64,000 nucleotides of DNA, from NCBI GenBank assembly GCA_024640625.1, contig JAHEER010000003.1, positions 50,258 to 114,257 of the forward strand, given 5' to 3'. Source of the stretch: Desulfobulbaceae bacterium. GTDB lineage: Bacteria > Desulfobacterota > Desulfobulbia > Desulfobulbales > Desulfocapsaceae. A model generated the notes under the pieces. That model was not told where the DNA came from, ran no database searches, and worked only from the letters and a program-made list of their open reading frames with translations. Shown piece after piece: positions 34,710 through 43,029 of the stretch (its first letter is position 1; every line of letters begins with the position of its first letter). Both the position numbers and the translations under genes were made by a program.

Positions 34710-36407
34710 TTACAGGTTTGACTGTTCGATCAATGTATTGAGGTCTGCTTGTATTGTCGGTGCCAGTTTTTCAAGTATGCGGTGAGCGAATGTCTCATAC
34801 TGCTGATAACCTTCTGTGGTAGCTACCGTCCCCCCCGAGGAAATTACAAAGACATTAACCTTCTGGCTACTTGTGTCTGTCGTCAGCGTTTGTAATAATT
34901 GAACGTTCTCTATGGGAAAGAAGTGGGGTCCTGCCACATCCAAGTAGAAATAAAATTCTCCATCGATAATGGTATGATCCGTTCCCACGAGAGAATAGTC
35001 AGGTTCCTGGGCAAACCAGTGTTCCAGAGAATTCTTGATTTTCTCAACCACCGCCTGCTGGTTCTCAGTTAACTCTACAAAACCTGTCAGTTCCGCACGC
35101 TGCCGTCCGTCGCGATTTAACAGCTCATATTTTGCAAATCTGACTATCAACTCCAATTCGGGCTCCTCCAGCTGTTGGCGCAGCACTGATTCAACCTCTT
35201 GAATCGATTCGACAGACGGGTAGACTAGACCGCTGACAGTCGCAAGCAGAATATCTCTGTCATCTTTCTTCAGTAGACCTGTTTGCAGCAGCGTGATCCC
35301 GGGACGTTCCGCAATGAAGTTTCGTATAATCGTATCGGCCTTTTTTGATTTTACGACCCGTGGATGCAAATCCTTATTGATAAACTCTCTATTCAAATTC
35401 ATTGCGTTCACCTCGTTGAAGGCATCAAGAGCTCCAACGGTACGGGCAACATTGCTCTGCACTACCAGCTCTACAGGCTGTTTCAGGCGGTCAATCAAAT
35501 TCTGCTGGATGCGGCTCACCTGCGTAGGTGATATGACGCTGGCTGAATCCACATAGGCGAGGACATGGACCTTTTCATCTCCCGCTTGATAGACCATCTT
35601 GACAAAATTTTTGTGAGGCAAATTCGCGAGACTATCTATCAATACTTTGGTGATGGTGCTTTTTAAGTGTCGATCAACGCTGATCTTATAAAGGGTATTG
35701 CTGAGGACAATAGCGACTATGAAAAATCCCACCACTGGCAGACCAAATCTTTTGACTACTACCTCCTTGCCGAGATCGTGATATTTTCCCGTCATACCAA
35801 AAAACCAGAATACAACAGACGCTACCAGCAGGATGGACAGGAAGTTGCTGAAGAACAGCAGAAAGGAGCCGACCCCACCGGCGTAGGCTCCCACGGCAAA
35901 ACAGAGACCGGTATTGGCCAGCGGGGGAACGATGGCGGTGGCAATGGCAACCCCGGGAAGGGCAGGGCTTATTTTCTCATCCACCAGTGCATACGCTCCG
36001 GCAAAGCCGGAGAAAATGGCTACCATCAGATCGAACAGCTGGGGTTGGGTGCGGCTGATCATTTCCGGGGTTGGCTCCAGGGAGGGGTAGACTAAGCCCA
36101 GTATGAAACCCATCGCGATGGCCGCAGCGACGCCAGCTACCTCCGCCTGACTGGCCTTGCCCAGCAGGTGTGCATCCCCTCTGATGAGCGCCAACGCCAT
36201 GCCAAAAATCGGCGTCATCAGTGGAGCCACCAGCATGGCGCCGATGATCACGGCGGTACTGTTCATGGTCAGGCCGAACCCGGCAATCATGGTCGATACA
36301 ATCACCAGGATATAAAACCTCAATCCTGGCTCAGAGGCTTCGGAGATTTCCTGAACAACGAATCGTGCTCTTGCGGGAGTGATCCTTGTCACTTGTGGGA
36401 GTTTCAT
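34710..36407 (-). CDS. DUF389 (TIGR00341-type) membrane protein
   Basis: The protein has 565 residues from ATG 36407, supported by GAGG six bases upstream; 36 further in-frame residues upstream look non-coding. Residues about 25-250 contain the DUF389 core: STAVIIGAMLVAPLMTPIFG, the Pro-rich ATAIVPPLANTGLCFAVGAY and several helices. About 300 soluble residues follow, with repeated alpha/beta modules (VARTVGALDAF, LLQTGLLKKDDRDIL) that look like tandem small sensor or BON-like domains. DUF389 proteins are uncharacterised integral membrane proteins. The gene is monocistronic, convergent with the porin. Confidence 0.85.
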   Translation of the reverse strand: MKLPQVTRITPARARFVVQEISEASEPGLRFYILVIVSTMIAGFGLTMNSTAVIIGAMLVAPLMTPIFGMALALIRGDAHLLGKASQAEVAGVAAAIAMGFILGLVYPSLEPTPEMISRTQPQLFDLMVAIFSGFAGAYALVDEKISPALPGVAIATAIVPPLANTGLCFAVGAYAGGVGSFLLFFSNFLSILLVASVVFWFFGMTGKYHDLGKEVVVKRFGLPVVGFFIVAIVLSNTLYKISVDRHLKSTITKVLIDSLANLPHKNFVKMVYQAGDEKVHVLAYVDSASVISPTQVSRIQQNLIDRLKQPVELVVQSNVARTVGALDAFNEVNAMNLNREFINKDLHPRVVKSKKADTIIRNFIAERPGITLLQTGLLKKDDRDILLATVSGLVYPSVESIQEVESVLRQQLEEPELELIVRFAKYELLNRDGRQRAELTGFVELTENQQAVVEKIKNSLEHWFAQEPDYSLVGTDHTIIDGEFYFYLDVAGPHFFPIENVQLLQTLTTDTSSQKVNVFVISSGGTVATTEGYQQYETFAHRILEKLAPTIQADLNTLIEQSNL

Positions 36408-36720
36408 ACCAACCTCAATCTGAAAAATAAAGATCACGGATGTAAGAGAATCTGCCGGGCGAAATGGCATAATCAGCACAGCGAATTGCCGGCCCCATGG
36501 CAAGGGTCGCTGCAATCATGACCTCCCCGGAAGACAGCAGCGCGTTTCCATAGGCGTTTGAGAACAGTCAACACTCTGCACAGCAAAAGAAAGCAAGCGC
36601 TGAGGCAGATACTCGCAGGGCTGCAGGATCTACTCCAATCCAGATAAACAATACGATAATCTTTTTTTCAGACCAATCGTAATATTCTTAGTCAATTCTG
36701 CTTTTAAAACCGACGCCTGA

Positions 36721-36927
36721 ATTATCAATGCTGATAGGTATCTCATCCTCCCGACCGCAGCGCACACGGCACTGGCCACCTCGCGGAAGGAGAACTATAT
36801 CGAAAATGCCATCTACACCACTACCATCGGTGCGCCGTTTTTCAATATTGAACGGCCGGACAATGTTCCAGAGACGGTTCAGGACCGGGCCGCCTATCCC
36901 TCGCCGATCTGGTACACGCCTCAATAG
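36721..36927 (+). pseudogene. Remnant of a DUF3604-family protein (C-terminal tail)
   Basis: Frame 1 is open from 36721 to the stop at 36925-36927, with no start. The translation includes ENAIYTTTIGAP and ends VQDRAAYPSPIWYTPQ. DUF3604 proteins end in the very similar 'QERAYTSPIWYTP', and 'NTIGAP' occurs about 60 residues earlier; here the two are only about 25 residues apart, so the remnant has an internal deletion. Full proteins have about 600 residues. The rest of the region 36408-36986 shows nothing coding. Confidence 0.45.
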
Positions 36928-36986
36928 AGATGGGAAAAGGGTCAAGCCTGGATAGAAGAGAACTAGCTTCCTGGTGGAAGCTGATC

Positions 36987-37418
36987 TTAATCCAGTGGAA
37001 TCCTGATTTTCTGGCCCACGTAGATCTTGTCGGGATCCTTGATCACTTCACGGTTGGCCTCGAAAATCCTCGGGTACGCCGAAGCCTTGCCGTAGTATTT
37101 CTGGGCAATTGCCGACAAGGTGTCGCCCGAAACAATCTCGTAGTACTCGACCTTGTCCGTCGCTGCGGGAGCGACCACGTTGTCGGCGCGCACCTCTTTC
37201 ACCCCCGCCACATTGCCGGCCATTAGCATGGCCTTCTCCATTGCCTCGGCACTTTCCGCTTCACCGGCCAGGGTTACCACCCCATCCTTGACATCTACCT
37301 GCAAGTTGCTGACACCGGGGTTGTCCTCCTCGATGTAGGCAGTGATCTTATCCGGGGCCTCCTCCTCACGATTGAACAATTTCTTACCGATATCTTTGGC
37401 AAAACTCAACAGTCCCAT
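36987..37418 (-). CDS. kbp: BON-LysM protein, Kbp/YgaU-like
   Basis: The protein has 143 residues. A BON domain (about 22-85, VSNLQVDVKDGVVTLAGEAE) is followed by a LysM domain (about 92-142, YEIVSGDTLSAIAQKYYGKA and KIYVGQKIRIP). This is the exact plan and length of E. coli Kbp (YgaU), a cytoplasmic potassium-binding protein linked to osmotic and stress responses. No signal peptide is present, as in Kbp. GGAGG lies upstream. It is the last gene of the five-gene TerB/DUF6384 cassette, suggesting a shared envelope or ionic stress function. Confidence 0.85.
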   Translation of the reverse strand: MGLLSFAKDIGKKLFNREEEAPDKITAYIEEDNPGVSNLQVDVKDGVVTLAGEAESAEAMEKAMLMAGNVAGVKEVRADNVVAPAATDKVEYYEIVSGDTLSAIAQKYYGKASAYPRIFEANREVIKDPDKIYVGQKIRIPLD

Positions 37419-37457
37419 AGCAGTATCCTCCGTTTCAATTTTATCAGTAGTGTCATC

Positions 37458-38234
37458 TCACACCTCGACTCCCAGGGTTTTCTCGATGTGGGCAGTTACC
37501 CGGGGATTTAAACCCAACTCGGCGGCGAGCTGTTTCAGGTAGGATCGTTCGGCCTGGGTATCCACTTCGATAGCCAGGAGCGAGGCGGCGTAGACCTGGG
37601 CCGCCAGATCGATATCGCCGTCGACAGCTGCCGCCACACTTTTGAGATCTCCTTTTTTTTGTGCCTCGGTCTGGAAGAACTCTTTTTCTTCTGTAGTCAG
37701 GCCGCCTTCCTGCAGCTTGCCGATGATCTTCTCGATTTCTGCCTGGTCGATCTGGCCATCCGCTTTGGCGGCGTTGATCATCGCCTTGACGATCACTTCA
37801 GCATCGTTCTCCAGTGCCTGCACGTCCTCCTCATTGTCGGGCTCGCGCAATGCCCGGGGTGGTTGAGTCCTGGGCTGGCCCGCCTTCTGCAGGGAAGAGA
37901 ACGCCAGTGAAGCAAGCATGGCCAGACTGCCGCCGCCTATTGCGCCGCGGGTGGCTTTGCCGCCTCCACCGAGCAGGGCTCCCGCCAGGGCCCCGAGACC
38001 GCCCAGGGCCACCTTGTTGTTGGCGAGCTGTCCAACCACATCGCCGAGCATCCCGCTGGAATTTGGTGCTGCTGACGACTGCCCGGTCTGTGTGCCGCCC
38101 ATCATCTGGCCAAGGCCACCGAGCAGGTCTTCCAGGCCTCCGCGACCACCGAGCGCGTGTCTCATCCGTGTTCCGCCGGACTGCGCCATCCCTTGCTGCA
38201 CCATCGTTCCCAGCATATCCATAAACCCAGCCAT
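37458..38234 (-). CDS. DUF533/TerB-like protein (YebE type)
   Basis: The protein has 258 residues. A Gly/Met-rich N terminus with a hydrophobic helix region (about 75-115, VALGGLGALAGALLGGGGK) precedes the DUF533 domain (about 130-255), a relative of TerB tellurite-resistance helical bundles with the acidic metal-site pattern AAKADGQIDQAEIEKI. YebE in E. coli belongs to the Cpx envelope-stress response. AGGAGG stands upstream of the ATG. It lies between the Gly-rich coiled-coil gene and the Kbp-like gene. Exact function is unknown. Confidence 0.85.
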   Translation of the reverse strand: MAGFMDMLGTMVQQGMAQSGGTRMRHALGGRGGLEDLLGGLGQMMGGTQTGQSSAAPNSSGMLGDVVGQLANNKVALGGLGALAGALLGGGGKATRGAIGGGSLAMLASLAFSSLQKAGQPRTQPPRALREPDNEEDVQALENDAEVIVKAMINAAKADGQIDQAEIEKIIGKLQEGGLTTEEKEFFQTEAQKKGDLKSVAAAVDGDIDLAAQVYAASLLAIEVDTQAERSYLKQLAAELGLNPRVTAHIEKTLGVEV

Positions 38235-38302
38235 AATTGACCTCCTGTGTAGTTATTAGAAATTCGATCAGAACAAAATGGACCTATCAGGGGGTGTTCC
38301 GC

Positions 38303-39757
38303 TCAGAAGCCCCCGCCAGTCCTGAAACCGCCGCCGGACCTTCCGGCAGGGACGCGGAAACCGCCTCTGCCGCCCCCGAAACCGCCACCCGAAGGTTTCG
38401 GAAAGCGCATCGGGCTGCCCCAGGCTGAACCCCGGCCAAAACCGCCTGAGCCGAAATCCGGGTTGGCACGGTGACGCTGCTGGCGGCGTTGCTGTTCGAG
38501 AACCCGCCAGAATGCGTCTCTGGTCATCATACCGTTGAAAAGGTTGCCGAGGGTGGCCAGGATCAGGGCAGAATCGGAGAACCCCGTACCAGCACTGTCA
38601 TAGCGTCTGCGCTTGAAGTCCGCCCGGAGATTCTCCAGCTCGCCAAGTCGTTTCTGCTGTCCTGCCAGCATCTTTTTGAACTCTTCTATGCCGGTCTCCA
38701 GTTCATCCTCTTTCTCTTCCAGCTCCAGCAGACGGTTGACGACCAGGTCGTCTTCGGGAAATGGGGTTGCCAGGGCCCAGCGTCTCAACTCCTGCAGGCT
38801 GTCGCGGTTCAACTCACCCGCCAGGTAATCGATAGCCTCCCGGTAATCCTGGTCGTTGCCGGTGGCATAGGTCGCTAATTCCTGTTCAAGCGCCCGTTGT
38901 TCGGCGACGATCTGCTCGATCTGAGCATCGATCTCGTCCAAGTCCGACTCCTGCCGTTTGAATTCATCGTCGAGCTTGATGATGCCGTCCGCCTCGCGGG
39001 CTGCATTGTCAAGTGCCTCGAGACTCCGATGTGCTTCTTTCGCCTGCTCATCAATGCGCTCAGCATGCTCCTGCAACCTGAGCGGAATCTCCTGCAACTT
39101 GCTGAAGTTGATTCGCGCTTCGGAGTAGCGAATCAAGGCTGCGACCTTGCCGTCAAGCCAACGGGTGAGGCCCCAGCCCCGATAGGCTGTCGTTCCGTAC
39201 CCCCGGTTCCAGAGATACATAAAGAGGGAATCGTTGCGGTACGAGCTGCCCTTGGTCTCCAGCTCCTCTTCCCAGCGGCTGGCTTTACTCTGGGCGTGCT
39301 GCAGGGTTCGTTCGAGGTCCTGCACTGCCTGCAGCTGTCTCTGGTATTCCGGCTCCTGCTGCAGCCGTTCTTGGGTTTTTTTTTCGGCCTCGTCAATGGC
39401 GCGGGCCGCGTCGTCGACGAGTGCAGCCTGCTCATCTCGTCGCCTGTCCAGGTCGAGACGCCGCTGCTCCAGCGCTTTTACATCATTCTGGAGGCGGCTG
39501 AGGCTCTCCTTTCGCCTGGCCAACAACTCTTTAACTGTACGGTCGGTTTCAAATGCGGACGGGACGGTGATGTCGCCGGTCAAAACCTCCAGCCGCAGCC
39601 GGCCCAACTCGCGGAATTGCTCGATCTCTTCCTGCTGCAGTTTAAGTTTCTGGGTGGCGTATCCGGCAATCCGTTCTTCGTTCTCGGCTATCTGGCCTCT
39701 CAGTTGCTGCAGGGTTGTATCAATGGAGGCCAGTGTCTGTCGTCCGCTCATCATGGT
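38303..39757 (-). CDS. Coiled-coil protein with Gly/Arg-rich C-terminal tail
   Basis: The protein has 484 residues from ATG 39757, chosen for the GGAG site eight bases upstream; the longer frame would run into the DUF6384 gene. Residues about 5-160 and 230-380 are long coiled coils (LEQRRLDLDRRRDEQAALVD). A middle part (LWNRGYGTTAYRGWGLTRWL) may be a small folded or membrane-interacting segment. The last 70 residues are low-complexity Gly/Arg/Phe-rich (GGGFGGGRGGF), a composition associated with phase separation or surface binding. No family is recognised. It follows DUF6384 and precedes the DUF533 gene. Confidence 0.65.
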   Translation of the reverse strand, partial: TMMSGRQTLASIDTTLQQLRGQIAENEERIAGYATQKLKLQQEEIEQFRELGRLRLEVLTGDITVPSAFETDRTVKELLARRKESLSRLQNDVKALEQRRLDLDRRRDEQAALVDDAARAIDEAEKKTQERLQQEPEYQRQLQAVQDLERTLQHAQSKASRWEEELETKGSSYRNDSLFMYLWNRGYGTTAYRGWGLTRWLDGKVAALIRYSEARINFSKLQEIPLRLQEHAERIDEQAKEAHRSLEALDNAAREADGIIKLDDEFKRQESDLDEIDAQIEQIVAEQRALEQELATYATGNDQDYREAIDYLAGELNRDSLQELRRWALATPFPEDDLVVNRLLELEEKEDELETGIEEFKKMLAGQQKRLGELENLRADFKRRRYDSAGTGFSDSALILATLGNLFNGMMTRDAFWRVLEQQRRQQRHRANPDFGSGGFGRGSAWGSPMRFPKPSGGGFGGGRGGFRVPAGRSGGGFRTGGGF

Positions 39758-39776
39758 ATGCACTCCATCAGATAAT

Positions 39777-40685
39777 TTACCAGGAAGTGATGAATCCACC
39801 GGAGGTCGGTATCAGATACTCCGGCGTCAGGTATCCCTTTTTCTTGCGGCCAAACACGTTGTTTTGAATGATACCGTCATCCTGCTTGTCGGCTGCGATT
39901 CTTTGAAAGGTCGTTTCGTCAACACGCACGCCCCAGGTGGACACAGTCTCCATCGTGCCGGTCTCCTCGTTGGCAATCGATACCTGCTGGACAGTACCGG
40001 AGTCATCGATCGCCTCGACGATTATGTAATAGTTTCGAGCCGAGGTGTTGATGTCCGGGATACGCCAGACCCCCGAACGTTCCCCAGGGCGCGAGACGAT
40101 TTGCATGGTGTATTCCTGGTCGAGTGTCCGCTCGAGCTCCTCCATGGCGGTCAAGGCCTGCTGCATATCCTCGGTATCGCCTGACTTACGTGAGACTTCG
40201 GCCTGGGCAAAGAGCGTTTCCACTGCCTTCGTCCCGGCCTCCGATTCAGCCTTGTCGAGGAGAAGCTCATACCTGCTCTGTATCTTCTCAGGCAGGGCTT
40301 TCTGTGGTTTGACTACCATGAGCTGATAGGCAATGGTGGCGACCAAAAAGAGTACTGCAAGACCGCCTACCCATGGCAGCCAACGGCCTCGGCTGGCATA
40401 GACATGGGCCACACGCAGACTGAATCCGGAGGGCGGTGGACGGTAGCTGAATCGATCCTCCTGCAGCGCTTTGACTCCTTCCTCGATGACATGGTCAGGG
40501 ACATCGATACCCTGGGCTTGGTAGATTCGCTTGAGTTTCTCTTTGAATTCCCGGTCCCGGGCGTCGGAGTCGAGTTCTCGCGCCACCACTTTCTCTTGAT
40601 GACGCAGGGTATCGACCACGTCCATGGCCAACATCACCTCGTCCAGCGGTTGCCGGCTCTCTACTGGTGCGCGTTCCCCGCTCAT
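39777..40685 (-). CDS. DUF6384-family membrane protein
   Basis: The protein has 302 residues. The N terminus has the family hallmark LDEVMLAMDVVDTLRHQEKV. One membrane helix (about 108-127, VGGLAVLFLVATIAYQLMVV) is followed by a helical segment and a C-terminal beta domain (YYIIVEAIDDSGTVQQVSIA) probably on the other side of the membrane. DUF6384 is uncharacterised but recurs beside TelA-like and TerB-like genes. The start overlaps the TelA-like gene stop by 4 bases (ATGA), so the two are translated together. Confidence 0.75.
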   Translation of the reverse strand: MSGERAPVESRQPLDEVMLAMDVVDTLRHQEKVVARELDSDARDREFKEKLKRIYQAQGIDVPDHVIEEGVKALQEDRFSYRPPPSGFSLRVAHVYASRGRWLPWVGGLAVLFLVATIAYQLMVVKPQKALPEKIQSRYELLLDKAESEAGTKAVETLFAQAEVSRKSGDTEDMQQALTAMEELERTLDQEYTMQIVSRPGERSGVWRIPDINTSARNYYIIVEAIDDSGTVQQVSIANEETGTMETVSTWGVRVDETTFQRIAADKQDDGIIQNNVFGRKKKGYLTPEYLIPTSGGFITSW

Positions 40686-41857
40686 TTCATCTCAGCAGCC
40701 AGCGCTTCGCCGCTTTCAGCCAGCCGGGCCATCCGTCGTTTTCCATCCTCGACTGCTTCTCGGATCTCGTTCGCATTGTTGGTGCTCTGGATCCGCATCT
40801 CTTCTATGATCTCGCGCGACTTCACCTGAAAGTTGACCACAGAATCGACCAATTTCTTCACGGCGTCCGCCCTGATGGTCGGGCCATAGCCGGCCCTCAC
40901 CGCAGCTTCCTGTATTTCCCCCCCGACCTCGGCGAGCACTTCGAGGGATTGGCTCACGCCCTCCTTCATGGCCTCCACGGTTTGGGTACTCTCGTGCAGC
41001 CCGAACATGCCCGTAAACGACGCAGTCAGGGCGGTCAGTACGGTTTCATTGGTGGAGAAGAAGGTAACAGCCTGGGAGTAAACCCGTTCTTTGACGTTGG
41101 TGGTCTGCAGCAGACGGGTCATCACCACCTCTGAAGTGTTGTAGCTGATCGTCAGGTTATCGGAGAGATCCTTGGCCAGCTGATATTTTTTTTCAGTGGT
41201 TTGCAGGGCCCGAACCGCCTCATCGCGGGCCATTTCCAGCCGGGCCCGTTCTGCCATATCATCGCCTTGAAAACCCTCGACCGCGTGCATCGCTTCCTGC
41301 ACTTCAGCCTGCGCTTCTTTGAGTAATCCTTCCGCCTTCTCGAGCAGCTCAAGGGCTTGAATCTCTGATTCTTTCAGGGCTCCGCGAAAATCCTGATAGG
41401 CATCGAGGATCGCCTGTTCGCGCTGGATCTGGTCCTGGGTGGCATCAGTTACATCAAGGTAGGTGTCCTTGATTGTGGCGAAGCGATCGGCGATATCGCC
41501 CCGGGTTGCCTTCATCCACATATTTGAAATTCGCTCGAACGTTGAGATTTTACCGTCATCAAGCTGGTCGACCATGTTTTTTGCATCATCACGGATTGAA
41601 TTGAAGGCGTTGGTGATGTCTTCATAGCGGTCGCTGATGTCCATGGCCTGGACCTGTTCCCGTACCACGTCATTGAAGAACGAGGCCTGGCTCAGGGTGC
41701 GGCTGATGGCGATAACGCGTTCTTCGTCGATGCCGGTCAGCTGGTTGAGCAAGGCGACCATCGGATCTGTGCGGCCGGACCCGGGGTCGGGAAGCAGGCC
41801 AAGATCTCTTACTTTATCCATGGCTTTATCCAGATACTGCATGGGACTTGTCGACAT
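40682..41857 (-). CDS. TelA-like coiled-coil protein, first gene of stress cassette
   Basis: The protein has 391 residues, soluble and almost wholly helical. The pattern of long coiled coils and a C-terminal part with VMTRLLQTTNVKERVYSQAV resembles toxic-anion-resistance (TelA/KlaA) proteins, although TelA's typical N-terminal text is not clear, so only likeness is claimed. A strong GGAGG lies five bases before the ATG. The gene opens the five-gene cassette down to 36987. A role in membrane stress or tellurite/colicin tolerance is inferred from companions. Confidence 0.6.
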   Translation of the reverse strand: MSTSPMQYLDKAMDKVRDLGLLPDPGSGRTDPMVALLNQLTGIDEERVIAISRTLSQASFFNDVVREQVQAMDISDRYEDITNAFNSIRDDAKNMVDQLDDGKISTFERISNMWMKATRGDIADRFATIKDTYLDVTDATQDQIQREQAILDAYQDFRGALKESEIQALELLEKAEGLLKEAQAEVQEAMHAVEGFQGDDMAERARLEMARDEAVRALQTTEKKYQLAKDLSDNLTISYNTSEVVMTRLLQTTNVKERVYSQAVTFFSTNETVLTALTASFTGMFGLHESTQTVEAMKEGVSQSLEVLAEVGGEIQEAAVRAGYGPTIRADAVKKLVDSVVNFQVKSREIIEEMRIQSTNNANEIREAVEDGKRRMARLAESGEALAAEMK

Positions 41858-42147
41858 AGTAACCTCCGTATGGCGTCATGTAGTGCCGACGCGGTTGTGG
41901 TTCCTCGTGCGCCTGTCAGAAAAACGAGGCAGGGACAGTAATTGCAATGAATCTTTGTGATCTGTGCGAGTTAAATTGTCTATTCGATAAAGAGGCCGGC
42001 TGAGCGTCCTGCCGCAATCCAGCCGGGTTGAAATAGCACATATCGTGTTGGCTACCTCTATACCTCTAAGTAGTACCGCATGAACGAAAAATCAATGCGC
42101 TGAACTGCATTTTTGTCCGTTTCAGTCGGTTCCGGTTGGTTGATCTT
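41858..42147. other. Non-coding region between stress cassette and lipoprotein gene
   Basis: The region of 290 bases carries the upstream sequence of the TelA-like gene. No convincing sigma-70 or sigma-54 pair was found by eye apart from AT-rich patches near 41970-41990. No repeat or RNA gene is recognised. Confidence 0.4.
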
Positions 42148-42633
42148 CTAAAATCTTCTTCTCTGGGACCCCGCCCGGTTTTTCGGAGGATGGGGGATGA
42201 TCACGTTATTGCCGGGAAATTCAAAGATTCCCCAGTCCTTCTTGGAGTACCAGTCACCGACCACCTGCCCCTGGTCGTCGAGGATATAGGCCCCCATGAA
42301 CCTGCCCAGATATCTCCTGGAAAAACCCTCATCGGAGCTTTGCCGGTCGCCCCATTTGACCCAGTATTCTAGCTGCTCTTTGTCTAAATCCACCTGGTGC
42401 CAGAATTTGGACTGGACCGTGAGCTTCTTGTCGATACCCATGATGGCATTGGGGTTCAACTCGGGGCCGGAATAGAAGTAGTTGTAGGTGGGGTCGATGG
42501 TCAGGGAACGGTATTTCCTGGTAATATCGCCGCTTTCTCGAATAGTCCCCGCATTCTGAATGGCCGTGGCGGTACAATTGCTCAACAGGACTGCCAGGGC
42601 CAGTAGAATAAGTAGATGCCACATTCTTGCCAT
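42148..42633 (-). CDS. Small lipoprotein of unknown function
   Basis: The protein has 161 residues from ATG 42633, which has GGAGG five bases upstream; the frame extends to a TTG at 42648, but that overlaps the ribosome site. A lipoprotein signal with box LLSNC predicts a lipid-modified Cys near residue 20. The mature protein has aromatic beta-type text (PTYNYFYSGPELNPNAIMGI, FWHQVDLDKEQLEYWVKW) and ends in a basic tail GSQRRRF. I do not recognise the family. It is a single gene, divergent from nothing close. Confidence 0.7.
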   Translation of the reverse strand: MARMWHLLILLALAVLLSNCTATAIQNAGTIRESGDITRKYRSLTIDPTYNYFYSGPELNPNAIMGIDKKLTVQSKFWHQVDLDKEQLEYWVKWGDRQSSDEGFSRRYLGRFMGAYILDDQGQVVGDWYSKKDWGIFEFPGNNVIIPHPPKNRAGSQRRRF

Positions 42634-42853
42634 CAGTGCCTCCGTCAATGATATTTATTTCTATGCTATGCATCCGCCGCAGCGGCGTCAACAGCTTCGC
42701 CTCCAATGAACAGTATCCGGTACCTTTCATGTAGTGTGGAAAATACACCCTGTGGAGTGAACAACTCCATGGCTGTTATACATAGCGGCATAAGCCCAAT
42801 CCATCCCCTCCTGCAGCGTTGCCCGCTGAGGTAGTTGCTCACCGCGCTACCGG

Positions 42854-42905
42854 GCTGCTCCGCCGGCTCCTCGCTCGCGCCTTGCCTGGCTGGGTGCCTT
42901 GAACT
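42854..42905. repeat. Dispersed 52-bp intergenic repeat, copy 1
   Basis: This copy begins GCTGCTCCGCCGGCTCCTCG and ends GCCTTGAACT. It matches 50822-50873 in the same orientation with 2 differences in 52 positions. It lies in the 400-base non-coding region 42634-43029, which otherwise holds nothing I can identify. The repeat can form partial GC-rich hairpins (CCGCCGG, and AGCCAGGC-type pairings), as in REP-like elements. Confidence 0.75.
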
Positions 42906-43029
42906 CGTGTCGTTATGCATAGTTTTTGCGGTACCGTTCGTTTCAATGTGTCTTCTTCTCCGCCACATGCTATAAAATTGAGAAGATCAGGATGTTTAAA
43001 TCACTGCTGGCAGAAAGGGCACACCATAC

